In this document: piece after piece, positions 1-11,445 of the stretch | Layout of the letters: each line of letters begins with the position of its first letter | How positions within the stretch are numbered: the stretch's first letter is position 1 | Assembly (NCBI GenBank): GCA_021229015.1 | Contig: CM037790.1 | Coordinates: forward strand, 52,447,727-52,511,726 | Direction of reading: 5' to 3' | Length of the DNA: 64,000 nt | From: Solen grandis | Lineage: Eukaryota; Mollusca; Bivalvia; Adapedonta; Solenidae | Notes under the pieces: generated by a model | What the model saw: the letters and a program-made list of their open reading frames with translations, nothing else | Told to the model about the DNA's origin: nothing | Database searches by the model: none | Made by a program: the position numbers and the translations under genes

Positions 1-452
1 TTATAAATGCTGTGAAGCTAAATCAAAATATGACCAATAATAGTTAAGAAATAGAGCAGATAAAATATATTCAAGAAATATATCACTTATTTAAAATCAA
101 GCCAGTCAGGATGTGCCAACAATAGACATGTACCAGTATGCGATTAGACTCTGTACTTATGAATGTTGTGAAGTTAAAACAAAATCAGACCATTGGTAAC
201 CGAAAAATAGCATAGACAAAATATATTTAAAAAATATAACAAAAGGCCATAACTTGTTTAAAATCAAGCCGATCAAGATGTACCAACAATATGCTCAACT
301 ACCTTTGGTATTTACTAGCCTTGTAAAGTTTCATCAAAATTTGACCTAAGGTAGCTGAGAACTAGGTCAAACAAATCTCATCTACAGATGGACCGACAGG
401 CAGACCAACCAACGGAGCTGATTCCATATACTTCGTATCTTGGGGTATAAGA
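1..452. repeat. Dispersed element with ~155-bp internal repeats
   Basis: About three diverged copies of a segment beginning near 8, 164 and 319 (each has TGTGAAG or TGTAAAG followed by a conserved ATCAAAAT/GACC stretch). It closes with a GGACCGACAGGCAGACC-type tail near 390-412 and a GGGGTATAAG end near 450. The layout (internal repeats, then a GAC-rich tail) matches other dispersed molluscan-type repeats in this window. It lies in the FMO gene, in the intron after the last visible exon. No coding sequence is seen here. Confidence 0.5.
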
Positions 453-541
453 AACTGATAATAAGAAAATATTATTCTAAGAGACTATAAACAAGCTACC
501 ATCTCAGAGAAGTATAAGGACCAGTTTTGGGCCCACTATAC

Positions 542-674
542 CTGGGAAGTCACCCTGCTCAGTTCAACTGCTGCGTCCCCACCAGAATTTCCAATGCCAA
601 CGATGACCACACGTTTATCCTCATACCCACGGGGTTGTTTGTAATCATGGCTGTGAATCACCTGACCTTTAAAC
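542..674 (-). CDS. FMO exon 5 (signature and NADP site)
   Basis: One base completes the arginine codon, then 44 residues. They contain FKGQVIHSHDY, the FMO signature, and RVVIVGIGNSGGDAAVEL, the NADPH-binding Rossmann loop. Acceptor CAACTAG|G, donor CCCAG|GTATAG (GT at 541-540), leaving phase 0. The next exon is not found between 1 and 541, so it lies off the left edge. Confidence 0.93.
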
Positions 675-3600
675 CTAGTTGTATAGAAACATGTGGCAAT
701 TCTAAATGATATTTGGCATGTGTTGGTCTCATCACCTCTTATAACCCAATTTTGTTACTTTCATGTGGTTAAATGGTTTTGTTTGTAACAAATATGCTAT
801 CCACTTCAGATAAGACTTCAAATATTTACCTTCCTAATTAATATAAAAGAAATATCAAATTCAAATGGTCTTATACAATATAACTAAGTGGTTATGGATA
901 ACCCTTCACCACATTTTCTGGGTCTCACAGCAAACATTGACCCCACTGTGCTGCAGACCTACCTGTCAAGTCCCGGAAAGCTTGGTTGATGAATGTCAGC
1001 ATGGTGGCCAGTACAGATCAAGACAGCATCATACACCAGGTCCTCTGTTGTACCTGCTCAAAAACACACACACTCACAAATCAGGACAGCATCATACACC
1101 AGGTCCTCTGTTGAACCTTCGCAAAAACACACACACTCATAAATCAGGACAGCATCATACACCAGGTCCTCTGTTGTACCTGCTCAAAAACACACACACT
1201 CACAAATCAGGTCAGCATCATATACCAGGTCTTCTGTTGTACCTTCTCAAAAACACACACACTCATAAATCAGGACAGCATCATACACCAGGTCTTCTGT
1301 TGTACCTGCTCAAAAACACAAACACTCACAAATCATGACAGCATCATACACCAGGTCCTCTGTTGTACCTTCACAAAAACACACACACACTCACAAATCA
1401 GGACAGCATCATACACCAGGTCTTCTGTTGTACCTGCTCAAAAACACACAAATCAGGACAGCATCATACATCAAGTCCTCTGTTGTACCTTCTCAAAAAA
1501 AAACAACACACTCACAAATCAGGACAGCATCATACACTAGGTCCTCTGATGTACCTGCTCAAAAACACACAAACACACACACTCACAAATCAGGACAGTA
1601 TCATACACCAGGTCCTCTGTTGTACCTTCACAAAAACACACACACTCACAAATCAGGACAGCATCATACACCAGGTCCTCTGTTGTACATTCTCAAAAAC
1701 ACACAATTCAGGACAGCATCATACATCAGGTCCTCTGTTGTACCTTCTCACAAAAACACACACACTCACAAATCAGGACAGCATCATACACCAGGTCCTC
1801 TGTTGTACCTTCACAAAAACACACACCCTCATAAATTAGGACAGTATCATACACCAGGTCCTCTGTTGTACCTTCACAAAAACACACAATTCAGGACAGC
1901 ATCATACATCAGGTCCTCTGTTGTACCTTCTCAAACAAGAGGGCCAAGATGGCCCTAAATCGCTCACCTGAGAAAAGTATCATTCATTGCCTGTACAAAA
2001 CAGATTGCTTTAGAATTAAGATGATGAGGTGAAACAATGTTCAGGAATTTTCTGACCCCATCCACAAAAGATATCATCATGACAAACATTCTGCCAAAGT
2101 TTGAGGATGATTGGACCAAAAATGTTGCCCTCAGAGTATAAACAAGATTTTTCTAAGATTTGACCTACTGACCTACATTTCTATCCAGCCCCACCCATTT
2201 TCAAACTGGTTCGAGATATCATCATGACAAACAATCTGACCAAGTTTGAGGAAGATTGCATCAAAACTGTGGCCTTTAGTGTGTAAACAAGATTTTTCTA
2301 AGATTTGACCTATTGACCTACTTTTCGGTCCGGCCAGCCATTTTCGAAAGGGTTCAAATATCATCAAGACTAACATTCTGACCAAGTTTGAGGAAGATTG
2401 GATCAAAATTGTGGCCTCTAGTGTGTAAACAAGATTTTTCTAAGATTTGACCTACTGACCTACTTTTTGATCCAACCTGACCCATTTTCGAAGGTTCAAG
2501 ATATCATCAAGACAAACATTCTGACCAAGTTTGAGGAAGATTGGATCAAAATTGTGGCCTCTAGTGTGTAAACAAGATTTTTCTCAGATCTGACCTACTG
2601 ACCTACTTTTTGATCCAACCTGACCCATTTTCGAAAGGGTTCAAGATATCATCAAGACAAACATTCTGACCAAGTTTGAGGAAGATTCGATCAAATTGTG
2701 GCCTCTATGTGTATAACAAGATTTTCTAAGATTTGACCTACTGACCTACTTTTGATCCGACCTGACCCATTTTCGAAAGGGTTCAAGATATTATCAAGAC
2801 TAACATTCTGACCAAGTTTGAGGAAGATTGGATCAAAATTGTGGCCTCTAGTGTGTAAACATCAAATGGAGATTTTTCTATAATTTGACCTACTGACCTA
2901 CTTTTTGATCCAACCTGACCCATTTTCGAAAGGGTTCAAGATATTATCAAGACAAACATTCTGACCAAGTTTGAGGAAGATTGGATCAAAATTGTGGCCT
3001 CTAGTGTGTAAACATCAAATTGTTGACGGACGACGGCCGACGGCCGACGGACAATCAAGTATCCCAAAAGCTCACCCTGAGCTATGCTCAGGTGAGCTAA
3101 AAAACACACACACTCACAAATCAGGACAGCATCATACACCAGGTCCTCTGTTGTACCTTCACAAAAACACACACACACTCACAAATCAGGACAGGATCAT
3201 ACACCAGGTCCTCTGTTGTACCTTCACAAAAACACACACACACTCACAAATCAGGTCAGCATCATACACCAGGTCCTCTGTTGTACCTTCTCAAATACAC
3301 ACACACTCACAAATCAGGACAGCATCATACACCAGGTCCTCTGTTGTACCTTCTCAAATACACACACACTAACAAATCAGAACAGTATCATACACCAGGT
3401 CCTCTGTTGTACCTGCTCAAAAACACAAACACTCATAAATCAGAACAGCATCATACATCAAGTCCTCTGTTGTACCTGCTTAAAAACACACACACTCATA
3501 AATCAGAACAGCATCATACACCAGGTCTTCTGTTGTACCTGCTCAAAAACACACACACTCATAAATCAGAACAACATCATACTAAGGTCTTTGTTGTACT

Positions 3601-6600
3601 GCTCAAAAACACAAACATCATAATCATGCGCACATACCAGGTCTTCTGTTGTACCTGCTCAAAAACACACACACTCACAAATCAGGACAGCATCATACAT
3701 TAGGTCTTCTGTTGTACCTGCTCAAAAACACACACCCACACAAATCAAGACAGTATAGTACACCGGATCCTCTGTTGAACCTGCTCAAAAACACACACAC
3801 TCACAAATCAGGACAGCATCATACACCTGGTCTCCTGTTGTACCTGCTCAAAACACACACTAACACAAATCAGGACAGCATCATACACAGTGTACTCTGT
3901 GCCTATCAGCTGTTAGGTTATGATAGGTCTATGGATGTAAAGACTTGAGGAATGTTCTGTAATATCTGCATTAAGACTTGGAAATGATTTTTTTTTCTGC
4001 ATAATTTTTGAAGAAAGAAAATGTGTTTATGCATGCAACCATGAACAGTGTTAAGATATTACATTTATATAATTTACTTGAATAACAATTAAAACTTGAC
4101 AAAAGAAAAGAGCTGATAACCTAAAACTCATGAGATATATATGTGATCTATTAAACAATAATTTTGAAATAGGCAAGTTCAGAAGATATCAGTTTACTTT
4201 AAAAAATAAAGTAATTACATAAATTTAAGCATAGAAAAATCTTTATTAATGTTATACAGGCATATTTACAGTGATTCCTTAACTTGTGTTAAAAATATTT
4301 GCATTTTGGTTATAGTATTGGCTCATAAAAGAAAAATGAACAAAAAATAACCAGAGGAAGCCCTAATAAAACACCAGGTCCTCTATTGGACCTGCTAACA
4401 AACTCTCACTCATTCAAATAAGGACAGTATAATATACCAAAACCCCTGTTTTTGAAACTGTGTGCAAGTATGTTTTTCAAATGCAGAATATGATCACTAT
4501 GTTCAGTAGGAATTTTGACTCTAAGCCAGAAATCCTACATGAGTAGTACTGGAGAACTGGAGAACTGGATTGTATTCATAAGTCATTCTCACACATCATT
4601 TTTATTTTTCACATACGAGGAAAGTGAGAGATTTTGAAAGAGGGGATTTCTGTTATCTGCTTTTGTTGTGAAGGGTTAAAGAACCTACAAGATTTATAAA
4701 CTTTTCATTTAATTCAAGTATTATCCTTTACTTTCAGATTTTTTAGCATATGCCATGCATACAAACCATGCACACACTACAATAAATCATTCATATTCTT
4801 TTCTGGATATTTATGTTGAAAATTTGCAGATTTCTAAATTTGCAAACATTTCAATCTCATGAACTTAAACACCACAATGTGTCATAAATTATAAACAGAT
4901 CATACCTGACACTTTATCTTTAACTCTGATGTCCCATCTCCCTGTTGAGCTAAAGTCTTTGGTCTTCTTTACATGAACAACCTACAACAGAGTGAGCTGT
5001 TGTTGTATTTATTTAGACCTTGACATCGAGAAAAACCCACGAATATTCAAGCACCTATTTCCAGTGGGGTCAATTTTTTTGCTGAAGAGACAGAATGTAG
5101 AAGAGATGGTGCTTCAAGGAAGTTCTGATGCGATACCCTAGCTGAATTCACAAATAGACCCCTTGGTTCTTTTACGTGTTATGTATAGAACCAATATACG
5201 GGAGACAAATTCCTGGGTAGAACTGAATACCGGTACTTCTATTTCCCTAAGCAACCCTTATTTGAAGAGTGCCAGGCAAGGGTGAGTCTAATTTTATGTC
5301 TTTGATTTACACTGTCATTGGGGGAAAGTGACCAGGTGGGATTTTAACCCTAGACCCAATAACACAGGGGACACTATACTGCTGACATTATCATTGAGCA
5401 ATTACATTATTATGCATTCTTTTAAAGGGTATTTGTTCATAATTTATCAATAAGGTACAGCGCGACCACTTGTGTAAAGAAAATTGACATACACCTTAAC
5501 TTTCAAGTCAATGAATGCGTAGAAATAATTTGCATCGTGTAAAATCAAAGAAAAACAAGACCAGAATACAATTTCACAGGATTACCTTTCCAACTATACA
5601 AAACTTAGTATTATCTCACTCTGGTTGACATTCTGGAGAGTTTTATTTTTTTATGATTTTCTTTTATCAAAATCAAACAAGAAGCAGTCTGTAAAATAAC
5701 TGGTAGTGCGATAACCCAAGACTACCAGTTTTTTCCATTTTGTGTGCTTGGTGGGCCCTTAAATAATTCTGTCGTCCATTAGGACCTTTTAGCAATGGAA
5801 ATTCTAATGTAAGAAATGTAAAGAGCTAATAAAGGCATGATAAAAAGAGACAGATGGACAGCACAGTCAAAACCATGGTGGGGAGATACTGATCAGGAGC
5901 AAAATGGGCTTGTGTCATTTGATCATGACAAGGTCAGAAGCAACCTTTGTATCAGGTATGGTCTCAAGGATACAAAGTTATGGATTAGACACAAATTTAG
6001 AACTTCTTAGCCTGTGACCCTGACCTTAAGCAAATGACCTAAAGTTAAGATCATAAGCAACATTTGTGCCTCATGTGAAGGTTTACAGCAGATTTACTTG
6101 AAGTGGGTGAGGGAAATTATTTTTGCCAAATAAAATTAAATTCTTAATGATCTCAGAGAGACTGAAAGAAAAGACAAGATTGTTCTTTGGAAACAATTTC
6201 TAATTTCTCGAAATACTTTTTTTTTTCAAAAATAAAAAATCTGACTTTGGCTTGCCTTGGCATCAAAAGTTCTGCACAGTTCAATTTAATTTCTAAAACT
6301 TTTCTGAAGGACCACCCAAGATTCATCCAAGTCCAGTTTCATCATTTTCTGTGGTTTCTGAGGAGATGTAAGCAAATTATTGATGTTGAACAGAGTGTGA
6401 TCACAATAGCTAACCTTGAGCAAAATTTGCCAATGTGATTTAACAAGAGAATCGGTAGAACTGCTGGATACTCTGAAAAATGCTAAATAACAAAGGGCAA
6501 TAACTCCAAAATAATGCAAAACAGAGTTGTGGTTCTTGTACACTGCACTTCTCCTCATTGAGATCTATCTACCAATGTAGTTTCAAGTTGATACCTTTTA

Positions 6601-9600
6601 TAGTTTTTGTGCTTTGCTCCGGACAAAATTTAAGTATGAAAAATAACAAAGGGCAATAACTCCAAAATTATGCAAACAGAGTTGTGTTTTTTGTACACTG
6701 CACTTCCCCTCATTGAGATCTATCTAACTATGAAGTTTTATGTTTATACCTCTAATAGTTTTTGTTCATGTTTATACCTCTAATAGTTTTTGTGTTATGC
6801 TCCGGACAAAATTTAAGTATGAAAAATAACAAAGGGCAATAACTCCAAAATTATGCAAAACAAAGTTGTGGTTATTGTACACTGCACTTCTCCTCATTGA
6901 GATCTATCTACATATGAAGTTGCATGTTGATACCTCTTATACTTTTTGTGCTATGCTCTGGACAAAATTTAAGTATGAAAAATAACAAAGGGCAATAACT
7001 CCAAAATTATGCAAAACAAAGTTGTGGTTATTGTACACTGCACTTCTCCTCATTGAGATCTATCTTCCTATGAAGTTTCATGTCGATAACTCTTATAGTT
7101 TTTGTGTTATGCTCCGGACAAAATTATGACGGATGGACGGACAGTTGGACGGGATGGACGGATGGACGGACAAAGCGGCAACTATATGCTCTCCCTTCGT
7201 GGAGCATAAAAATTAACAGAAGGAGAATGATAGGTTTTTGCCCTACAAACATGAAAAGCTGATAGCAGACCATATCTTTAAGACTATTGTCTAGATGATG
7301 GTGGTAATAAAAAATACCTCTGTCCTAAACTTGATATGTTTTGATAGTTGGAACTCCTCTGCATACTGTTGGAAGTACTTCATCACAAAGGTGTTATGCA
7401 TAAAGATTGGATACTTGTCTGGAATTGGGAAATCACTGTAGCACATCATCTCTTTACTTGTGTTGATCACCTGAAATAAATAAGAGCTAAGTGAATTAGG
7501 ATATTTTAATGTCCATTCTACATCATTAAAAAAAGATCACTGAACTGAACAAGCTGGGCACTTATATGCATATCATTTGCCTGAAAACAATAATTATGAT
7601 TTAATTATGTATAAATGCATTTACAAAATAATATTATATCATGTTATATGTACATATGTTGCATGTTAAACCTAGATGGATGAATATTGTAAATAAATTC
7701 TGATAATAATGTTTAATCATTAAAATGCCATAATTCTATGCCATTTTATTTCAAGTGACCCATATCAGAACTTGGTCATGATATTATGGACAAGAACAAA
7801 GATTTGAATCAGAGCAGGGCTCAAATTTAATTTTTTTCTCCACTCGCAAAAAAATGTGAGTGCCTTTAATTTCAACTCGCGAATTCGCAGACTTACTCGC
7901 AAATTATTTTACTTTCATGAAAATTACTTCCAATTGGCTTGTATATAAAAATATCAGGATCACTGTTTCACAAATTAATGAGTTTTCAAAAAGTGACTAT
8001 GCTGTTTGTCAACAACTGCTTCAAAAATGGCGCATTTAAATATTTATACTGATTTTTTTTCTTCTTTTTTTTGCATATGTGTGTTTGATTTGTCGATTTC
8101 AGATTCTGTGCTTAGTTCATCGACATCGCCAGATTTAATAATAATAAAAAAAAAATCTTTTGTTTTGACATTGATCGAAATCAGCATCAGACATGTTTCC
8201 ACTGGAAACCAGACTTGTGTAAAATCCAGCTTGCAAGGTCGATAAGAGGGTGTGGGTAACTTTTATTGATTGAAATTAAATTGATATCATAATTTAAATT
8301 TTAATAATTATAATAATAATTAGAAAATAAAGCCAAATCAAGTATTAATATTCATTAAGGGAAATATTTAGGGTATGTATATATATCCGCGTGTTGTGTA
8401 CCGTAGTTGACAGACTAGACCCGCATTTTATACTAGTCATGCAACAACATTCCTGTGTAAGTTGGGCTTGTTATATTTAAAACAAGCCAGGATTGTTTAG
8501 TTTTGATGATGTTCTTGATTATTTTATTGAAATATCTCATTTGGACACGTTAAAGAAAATGTTAAAGCCTAAATTTTCACTCGCAAAAAAAAAGCTAGTG
8601 GTTTAAATTGGAACTCGCAAACTTCATTTTCTACTCGCATTTTGCCGAAATGTGAGTGTTAATTTTGAGCCCTGTAAGGGCTTGGTATGCCATAACAAGA
8701 ATGTAAAGCAAGAGGGCCATAATGGCCCTAGAACGCTCACCAGAGTACCTTCACTTCATTAAACAATTCAGTTTAACCTGGATTAAAATTCCAGATAAAA
8801 AAGTACAATTTCTCAATTTCTATACAGACTAAATAAGAACTACTAGCAAACCATCAGCAGGACATATTTCTTAGAGAAAATGACTGTGAAAGAACATGAG
8901 CAACTTAGTCAATTATTGCACAAATTACTTCAAAACATAATTAAAGCACTTCCAACACTTAACAGAGACACCTTTTCTCGGAGAAGTCCATTATATACCC
9001 TATATAGTTGTTTGTATCTTTTGACCTGGTATAAAATTAACAAAAAAAACAAAAAACAAAAATCTTAAGCAACACTGCTGGTTCACTATTATTAACAATG
9101 TATTCAGAGAATTTTATACCGTATATTAATTTAATCAGACTCTTTCAAACAATTCACTTAATATATTTCTGACAATACAAAAAAAGAAAATAGGGGGAGT
9201 TAATTGATATTCTGCATTTATTAGTTTCAATATAAACTATTGATTATCTCTCTTACAAATCTAAAAAGCAATGGTTTGGCTAGGTTTTGGGCCTTATTTT
9301 TTAAAGGATCAACTTGATTTTAGCAAATATTGTAGAGAATAATTAGGTGACCATTTGTGCCAAACGAAATTAAATTCTGACCTGTGGTTTCAAAGAAGAT
9401 GATTTATTAAATTTTCTGTCTAAGTATGAATAGCTATATACAGAAATTTGCAAACCCCATGCGGGCCTCATTTTTCAAGGAATCAACTTTACTTTAGCAA
9501 ATATGGTTATGACTATTTGTGCAATGCAAAATTAAATTCTGTCCATTGGTTTCAGAGGAGATGATTTTTGAAATTTTCTATATAGAGTATATAAGGAAAT

Positions 9601-11445
9601 TTGCCAACCCTGAGAAGGCCTCACTTCTTCAGGGATCAATTTCATTTCAGTAATTATGGTAGATGACTATAATTTGAGCATTTGTGCTAAAGGAAATTAA
9701 ATTCTGATCATTGGTTTCAGAGAAGATGATTTTTAAAGTTTTTAAAATAAAATGCTGTTGGTTGCCATGGCAACCAGTTCTGCAAGGATCAAGTTTATTT
9801 TAGCAATTTTTGTGAAGGTTGACCCAAGGATCATTCATGCCAAGTTTCATCAATTTCTAACACGTGGTTTCAGAGGAGATTTCTTTTAAAGCAAATTGTT
9901 GACGACGGACAAAGAACAAAGACGGACAGAGGGTGATCCCAATAGCTCACCTTGAGCACGTTGTGTTCTGGTGAGCTAAAAAGTCATGATCTATATTTTG
10001 TGCTATAGACCATTTTACAAGAGGATTGGCATTATCCAGTACAATTTGCTGATTTAAAATGAAATCAGTGACTGGGAAAAAATCTCAAACATATGTTTAT
10101 TTCCCATTGAACAATGTGTGGAATTATACACTAGCATTTAGATTTGGTGCTCAACACTAGCATTTAGATTTGGTGCTCATTTTGGAGTGAAATGGTCTAT
10201 TTGGATCACAATTACACTTGGATGAAATGTTATGACCTTTTTCAAACTATCACACAATGCTGAATTATTGCTGATGAGTGTAAACCAAAAAGAAGTCTGG
10301 CATTTTTGGATTCAAATGCTACCATTGACCTAATGGGCCATTATCAGCAATAGATAATAAAAAATTGACTAAGATACTGTGGCCATTGTTTCTAAGTTTG
10401 ATAAAGATTATGGGTACTTAATAAAAAGTAAATGCCAGAATGAAAACAAGAGTTGTTGGAACGACACATATGCCCCCCTACGCTCCCCCCACTCCCATCA
10501 AGATCACTGTGACCTTGACTTTTGACCAAGTGACCCCAAAATCAAGTCTACTAGTCATGACCAATCACCCTATGAAGTTTGAGGAATGTGGGCCCAAGCA
10601 TTCTCCAGTTATTGATCATAAACAATTTTCACATTCAAGGTCACTGTGACCTTGGCCTTTGTCCAAGTGACCCCAAAATCAGTAGTCTACTAGTCATGAC
10701 CAATCACCCTATAAAGTTTGAGGAATGTGGGCCCAAGCGTTCTCCAGTTATTGATTGGAAACAAATTGGTCTACCGACGGACTGACCAACCAACATTTGC
10801 AAAACAATATGCCCCCTCTTCTACTAAGATGCTTGATTATCAGAAATATGTCATAAGCAAACTTGGCTTGGACATAATAGCCATTATCATTTTTTTTCAA
10901 GGTTGTCAGAGTAAAAAAAAATTTTTCCTTTGTCCTTATTATTAATCATAACTCCTGACCTATTGGTTCAATATTACCAGTATAGTATTCTTGGCCATAA
11001 ACAGCCTTTAACATTGACCAACATTTTTTCCATAGATATGATCACTAGAGTGCAAGCAAAGACAAAATCTAGTCAAAAATTTATTTGGTCATAAACCCTC
11101 TTAATAGATATACATGTATTTTATTTACAAGACTGTAATGGCTGCTGTAAAGAATTTGGCTTGCAATTTTCAATGACTGATCAAAAACAATGAAAAACTT
11201 GAGGTTTTCAAATTCCTCTAACCTATACCATCAGCAGAGAGAAAGAGAGAGAGGGGCGTTAATTGTAGAAAACTTACAGTAGATTTCATAACACTTGCTT
11301 GACCTGCACGTTTTTCCTCCTTATAATTCCAAAGACCTCCTATATCATTTGTCTGTTCATAGCAAACAACATCCAGTCCCTCATCCAGGCAACATTTGAT
11401 GGCTGTCAGACCACTGGCCCCTGCTCCAATCACAGCAACCTTCAT
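542..11445 (-). CDS. Flavin-containing monooxygenase, 5' part (5 exons, 3' part off window)
   Basis: Gene-level entry; segments 11445-11278, 7470-7318, 4981-4906, 1053-963 and 674-542 join in frame (phases 0, 0, 1, 2, then 0) to give 207 residues. FMOs use FAD, NADPH and O2 to oxygenate soft nitrogen and sulfur nucleophiles, usually on ER membranes. Visible family marks are the FAD-binding GAGASG at residues 7-12, the signature F-x-G-x3-H-S-x2-Y at 164-174, and the NADP-binding GIGNSG at 189-194. All introns are GT-AG. Full-length FMOs have roughly 430-540 residues, so more than half lies beyond base 1. The start at 11445 gives the usual MKVAVIGAG N-terminus; an in-frame ATG at 11505 exists, but an acceptor (TTTACTACAG, AG at 11461-11460) just upstream of 11445 suggests that part is intron. 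The subfamily cannot be assigned. Confidence 0.93.
963..1053 (-). CDS. FMO exon 4, adjoining a minisatellite of its own 5' end
   Basis: Two bases (GT) finish the glycine codon begun by exon 3; then 29 residues, TTEDLVYDAVLICTGHHAD followed by IHQPSFPGLD, then AG, which joins the G of exon 5 to make arginine. 'VLICTGHH' is the conserved FMO core strand. Acceptor TTTTTGAGCAG|GT (AG at 1055-1054), donor GACAG|GTAGGT. The acceptor and the first ~40 nt of this exon are the very sequence repeated in tandem over 1054-1935 and 3103-3900, so the true acceptor is the last of a long row of near-identical candidates. Confidence 0.93.
1054..1935 (-). repeat. 63-bp minisatellite, block 1 (FMO exon 4 acceptor + exon start)
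   Basis: About 14 units, unit starts spaced exactly 63 bp near 1081, 1144, 1207, 1270 and 1333, with some indel variants further on. Read on the minus strand each unit is a (GT)n and T-run stretch, an AG (GAGCAG, GAGAAG or GTGAAG), then GTACAACAGAGGACCTGG and the rest of the first 39-41 nt of FMO exon 4, then GTGAGTGTG. It directly abuts the real exon 4 acceptor. Confidence 0.95.
1936..3102 (+). mobile_element. HINE/pearl-like element copy 1, inserted in the minisatellite
   Basis: Begins with CAAGAGGGCCAAGATGGCCC (a short palindrome) followed by CGCTCACCTGAG. The centre is about 6.5 copies of a 145-bp unit (2040-3010), then a GACGACGGCCGACGG tail, and a 3' hairpin ending GGTGAGCTAAAAA. Minisatellite units resume immediately on the right. 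Palindromes near both ends, GCTCACC/GGTGAGC subterminal inverted repeats, central tandem repeats and an A-run target fit helentron-associated elements (HINEs, such as oyster 'pearl'). That class is an inference; no transposase is present. Confidence 0.7.
3103..3900 (-). repeat. 63-bp minisatellite, block 2
   Basis: About 12-13 further units of the FMO exon 4 acceptor minisatellite, in the same orientation and register as block 1 and separated from it only by the inserted element. Units near the right end (3590-3620, 3760-3780) are more degraded. Isolated remnants occur at 4368-4400 (CACCAGGTCCTCTATTGG). Continuous with the rest of intron 3. Confidence 0.93.
3901..4905. other. Rest of FMO intron 3
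   Basis: AT-rich intronic DNA between the minisatellite and exon 3. Apart from one minisatellite remnant near 4368-4440 I see no exon, RNA gene or element. Confidence 0.6.
4906..4981 (-). CDS. FMO exon 3
   Basis: Encodes 25 residues plus one base: VVHVKKTKDFSSTGRWDIRV then KDKVS. This is the strand region just after 'IKFRTE' where FMOs read V-x-x-V-x-x-x-x-D-F-x-x-T-G-x-W. Acceptor TGTTGTAG|GTT, donor TCAG|GTATGA; it leaves phase 1, matching exon 4. Confidence 0.92.
4982..5880. other. FMO intron 2, unique part
   Basis: No open frame with splice sites and no recognised repeat termini were seen. The stretch around 5320-5400 (GGTGGGATTTTAACCCTAGACCC) resembles a decayed dispersed repeat but cannot be assigned. 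Confidence 0.4.
5930..6440 (+). mobile_element. Decayed HINE/pearl-like element copy
   Basis: Shares with the copy at 8709-9982 the run GTTTCTGAGGAGATG...GCAAATT followed by GTGATCACAATAGCTAACCTTGAGCA, the subterminal part of that family. The 5' palindrome and the final GGTGAGCT hairpin are lost. Located in FMO intron 2. Confidence 0.5.
6475..7212 (+). repeat. Dispersed element with ~156-bp internal repeats, copy 1
   Basis: Four to five units beginning AAATAACAAAGGGCAATAAC, each ending GCTCCGGACAAAATT. The last is followed by a GGACGGACAGTTGGACGG-type tail and CTTCGTGGAGCATAAAAATT. A reverse-oriented relative lies at 36396-36990. No coding capacity. Located in FMO intron 2, only about 100 bp from exon 2. 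Confidence 0.75.
7318..7470 (-). CDS. FMO exon 2
   Basis: Encodes 51 residues, phase 0 at both ends. It opens with VINTSKEMMCYSDFPIP, typical of animal FMOs, and ends with FQLSKHIKFRTE. Acceptor TTTATTTCAG|GTG and donor GAG|GTATTT. The segment KST/VINTSKEMM crosses the exon 1-2 junction exactly as expected for the family. Confidence 0.93.
7815..8674. mobile_element. Non-autonomous hAT-type element
   Basis: Ends are inverted: CAGGGCTCAAATTTAA on the left and TTAATTTTGAGCCCTG on the right. Further inward on both sides there are ACTCGC/GCGAGT-rich stretches. CAGGGCTC...-type termini are usual for hAT transposons. The 8-bp flanks (AATCAGAG, TAAGGGCT) do not match, so the insertion is old. A 79-codon open frame at 8006-8245 shows no transposase motif. 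Located in FMO intron 1. Confidence 0.65.
8709..9982 (+). mobile_element. HINE/pearl-like element copy 2
   Basis: 5' end CAAGAGGGCCATAATGGCCC then CGCTCACC; 3' end AGCTCACCTTGAGCAC...GTGTTCTGGTGAGCTAAAAA, a hairpin. The tail before it contains GACGACGGACAAAG. The central part is a different diverged repeat (GGATCAA..TTTAGCAAATAT, GGTTTCAGAGAAGATGATTT) from the 145-bp core of copy 1. Located in FMO intron 1. Confidence 0.7.
10440..10825 (+). repeat. Dispersed element ending in ATGCCCCCT..
   Basis: Two to three units containing AAGTTTGAGGAATGTGGGCC and a CACTGTGACCTTG/CCAAGTGACCCCAAA block. It is bracketed by ATATGCCCCCC and AATATGCCCCCTCTTCT, with a GACGGACTGACCAACCAAC tail. Related ATGCCCCCTTTGG text occurs at 24289-24350. 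Located in FMO intron 1. The rest of intron 1 (9983-10439, 10826-11277) shows nothing further. Confidence 0.6.
11278..11445 (-). CDS. FMO exon 1 (first coding exon)
   Basis: Encodes 56 residues starting MKVAVIGAGASGL, the N-terminal FAD-binding Rossmann strand and dinucleotide loop. It continues through VCYEQTNDIGGLWNY, which matches the family's E-x-x-x-x-x-GGLW segment that holds the FAD ribose. It ends ...SVMKST at a strong donor (ACT|GTAAGT, GT at 11277-11276), phase 0. A probable 5'-UTR splice acceptor lies 14 nt upstream of the ATG (AG at 11461-11460), so an upstream noncoding exon is expected. Confidence 0.93.

Noticed and set aside
865..1958. Plus-strand frames of 157-207 codons in the left array
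   Set aside because: They are the antisense of the 63-bp minisatellite; 63 is a multiple of 3, so frames stay open without selection.
1021..3900. CRISPR-like array of regular repeats
   Set aside because: Units are contiguous with no unique spacers, and the host is an animal; it is a minisatellite.
8006..8245. 79-codon frame inside the hAT-type element
   Set aside because: No hAT dimerisation or zinc-finger motif; probably chance.
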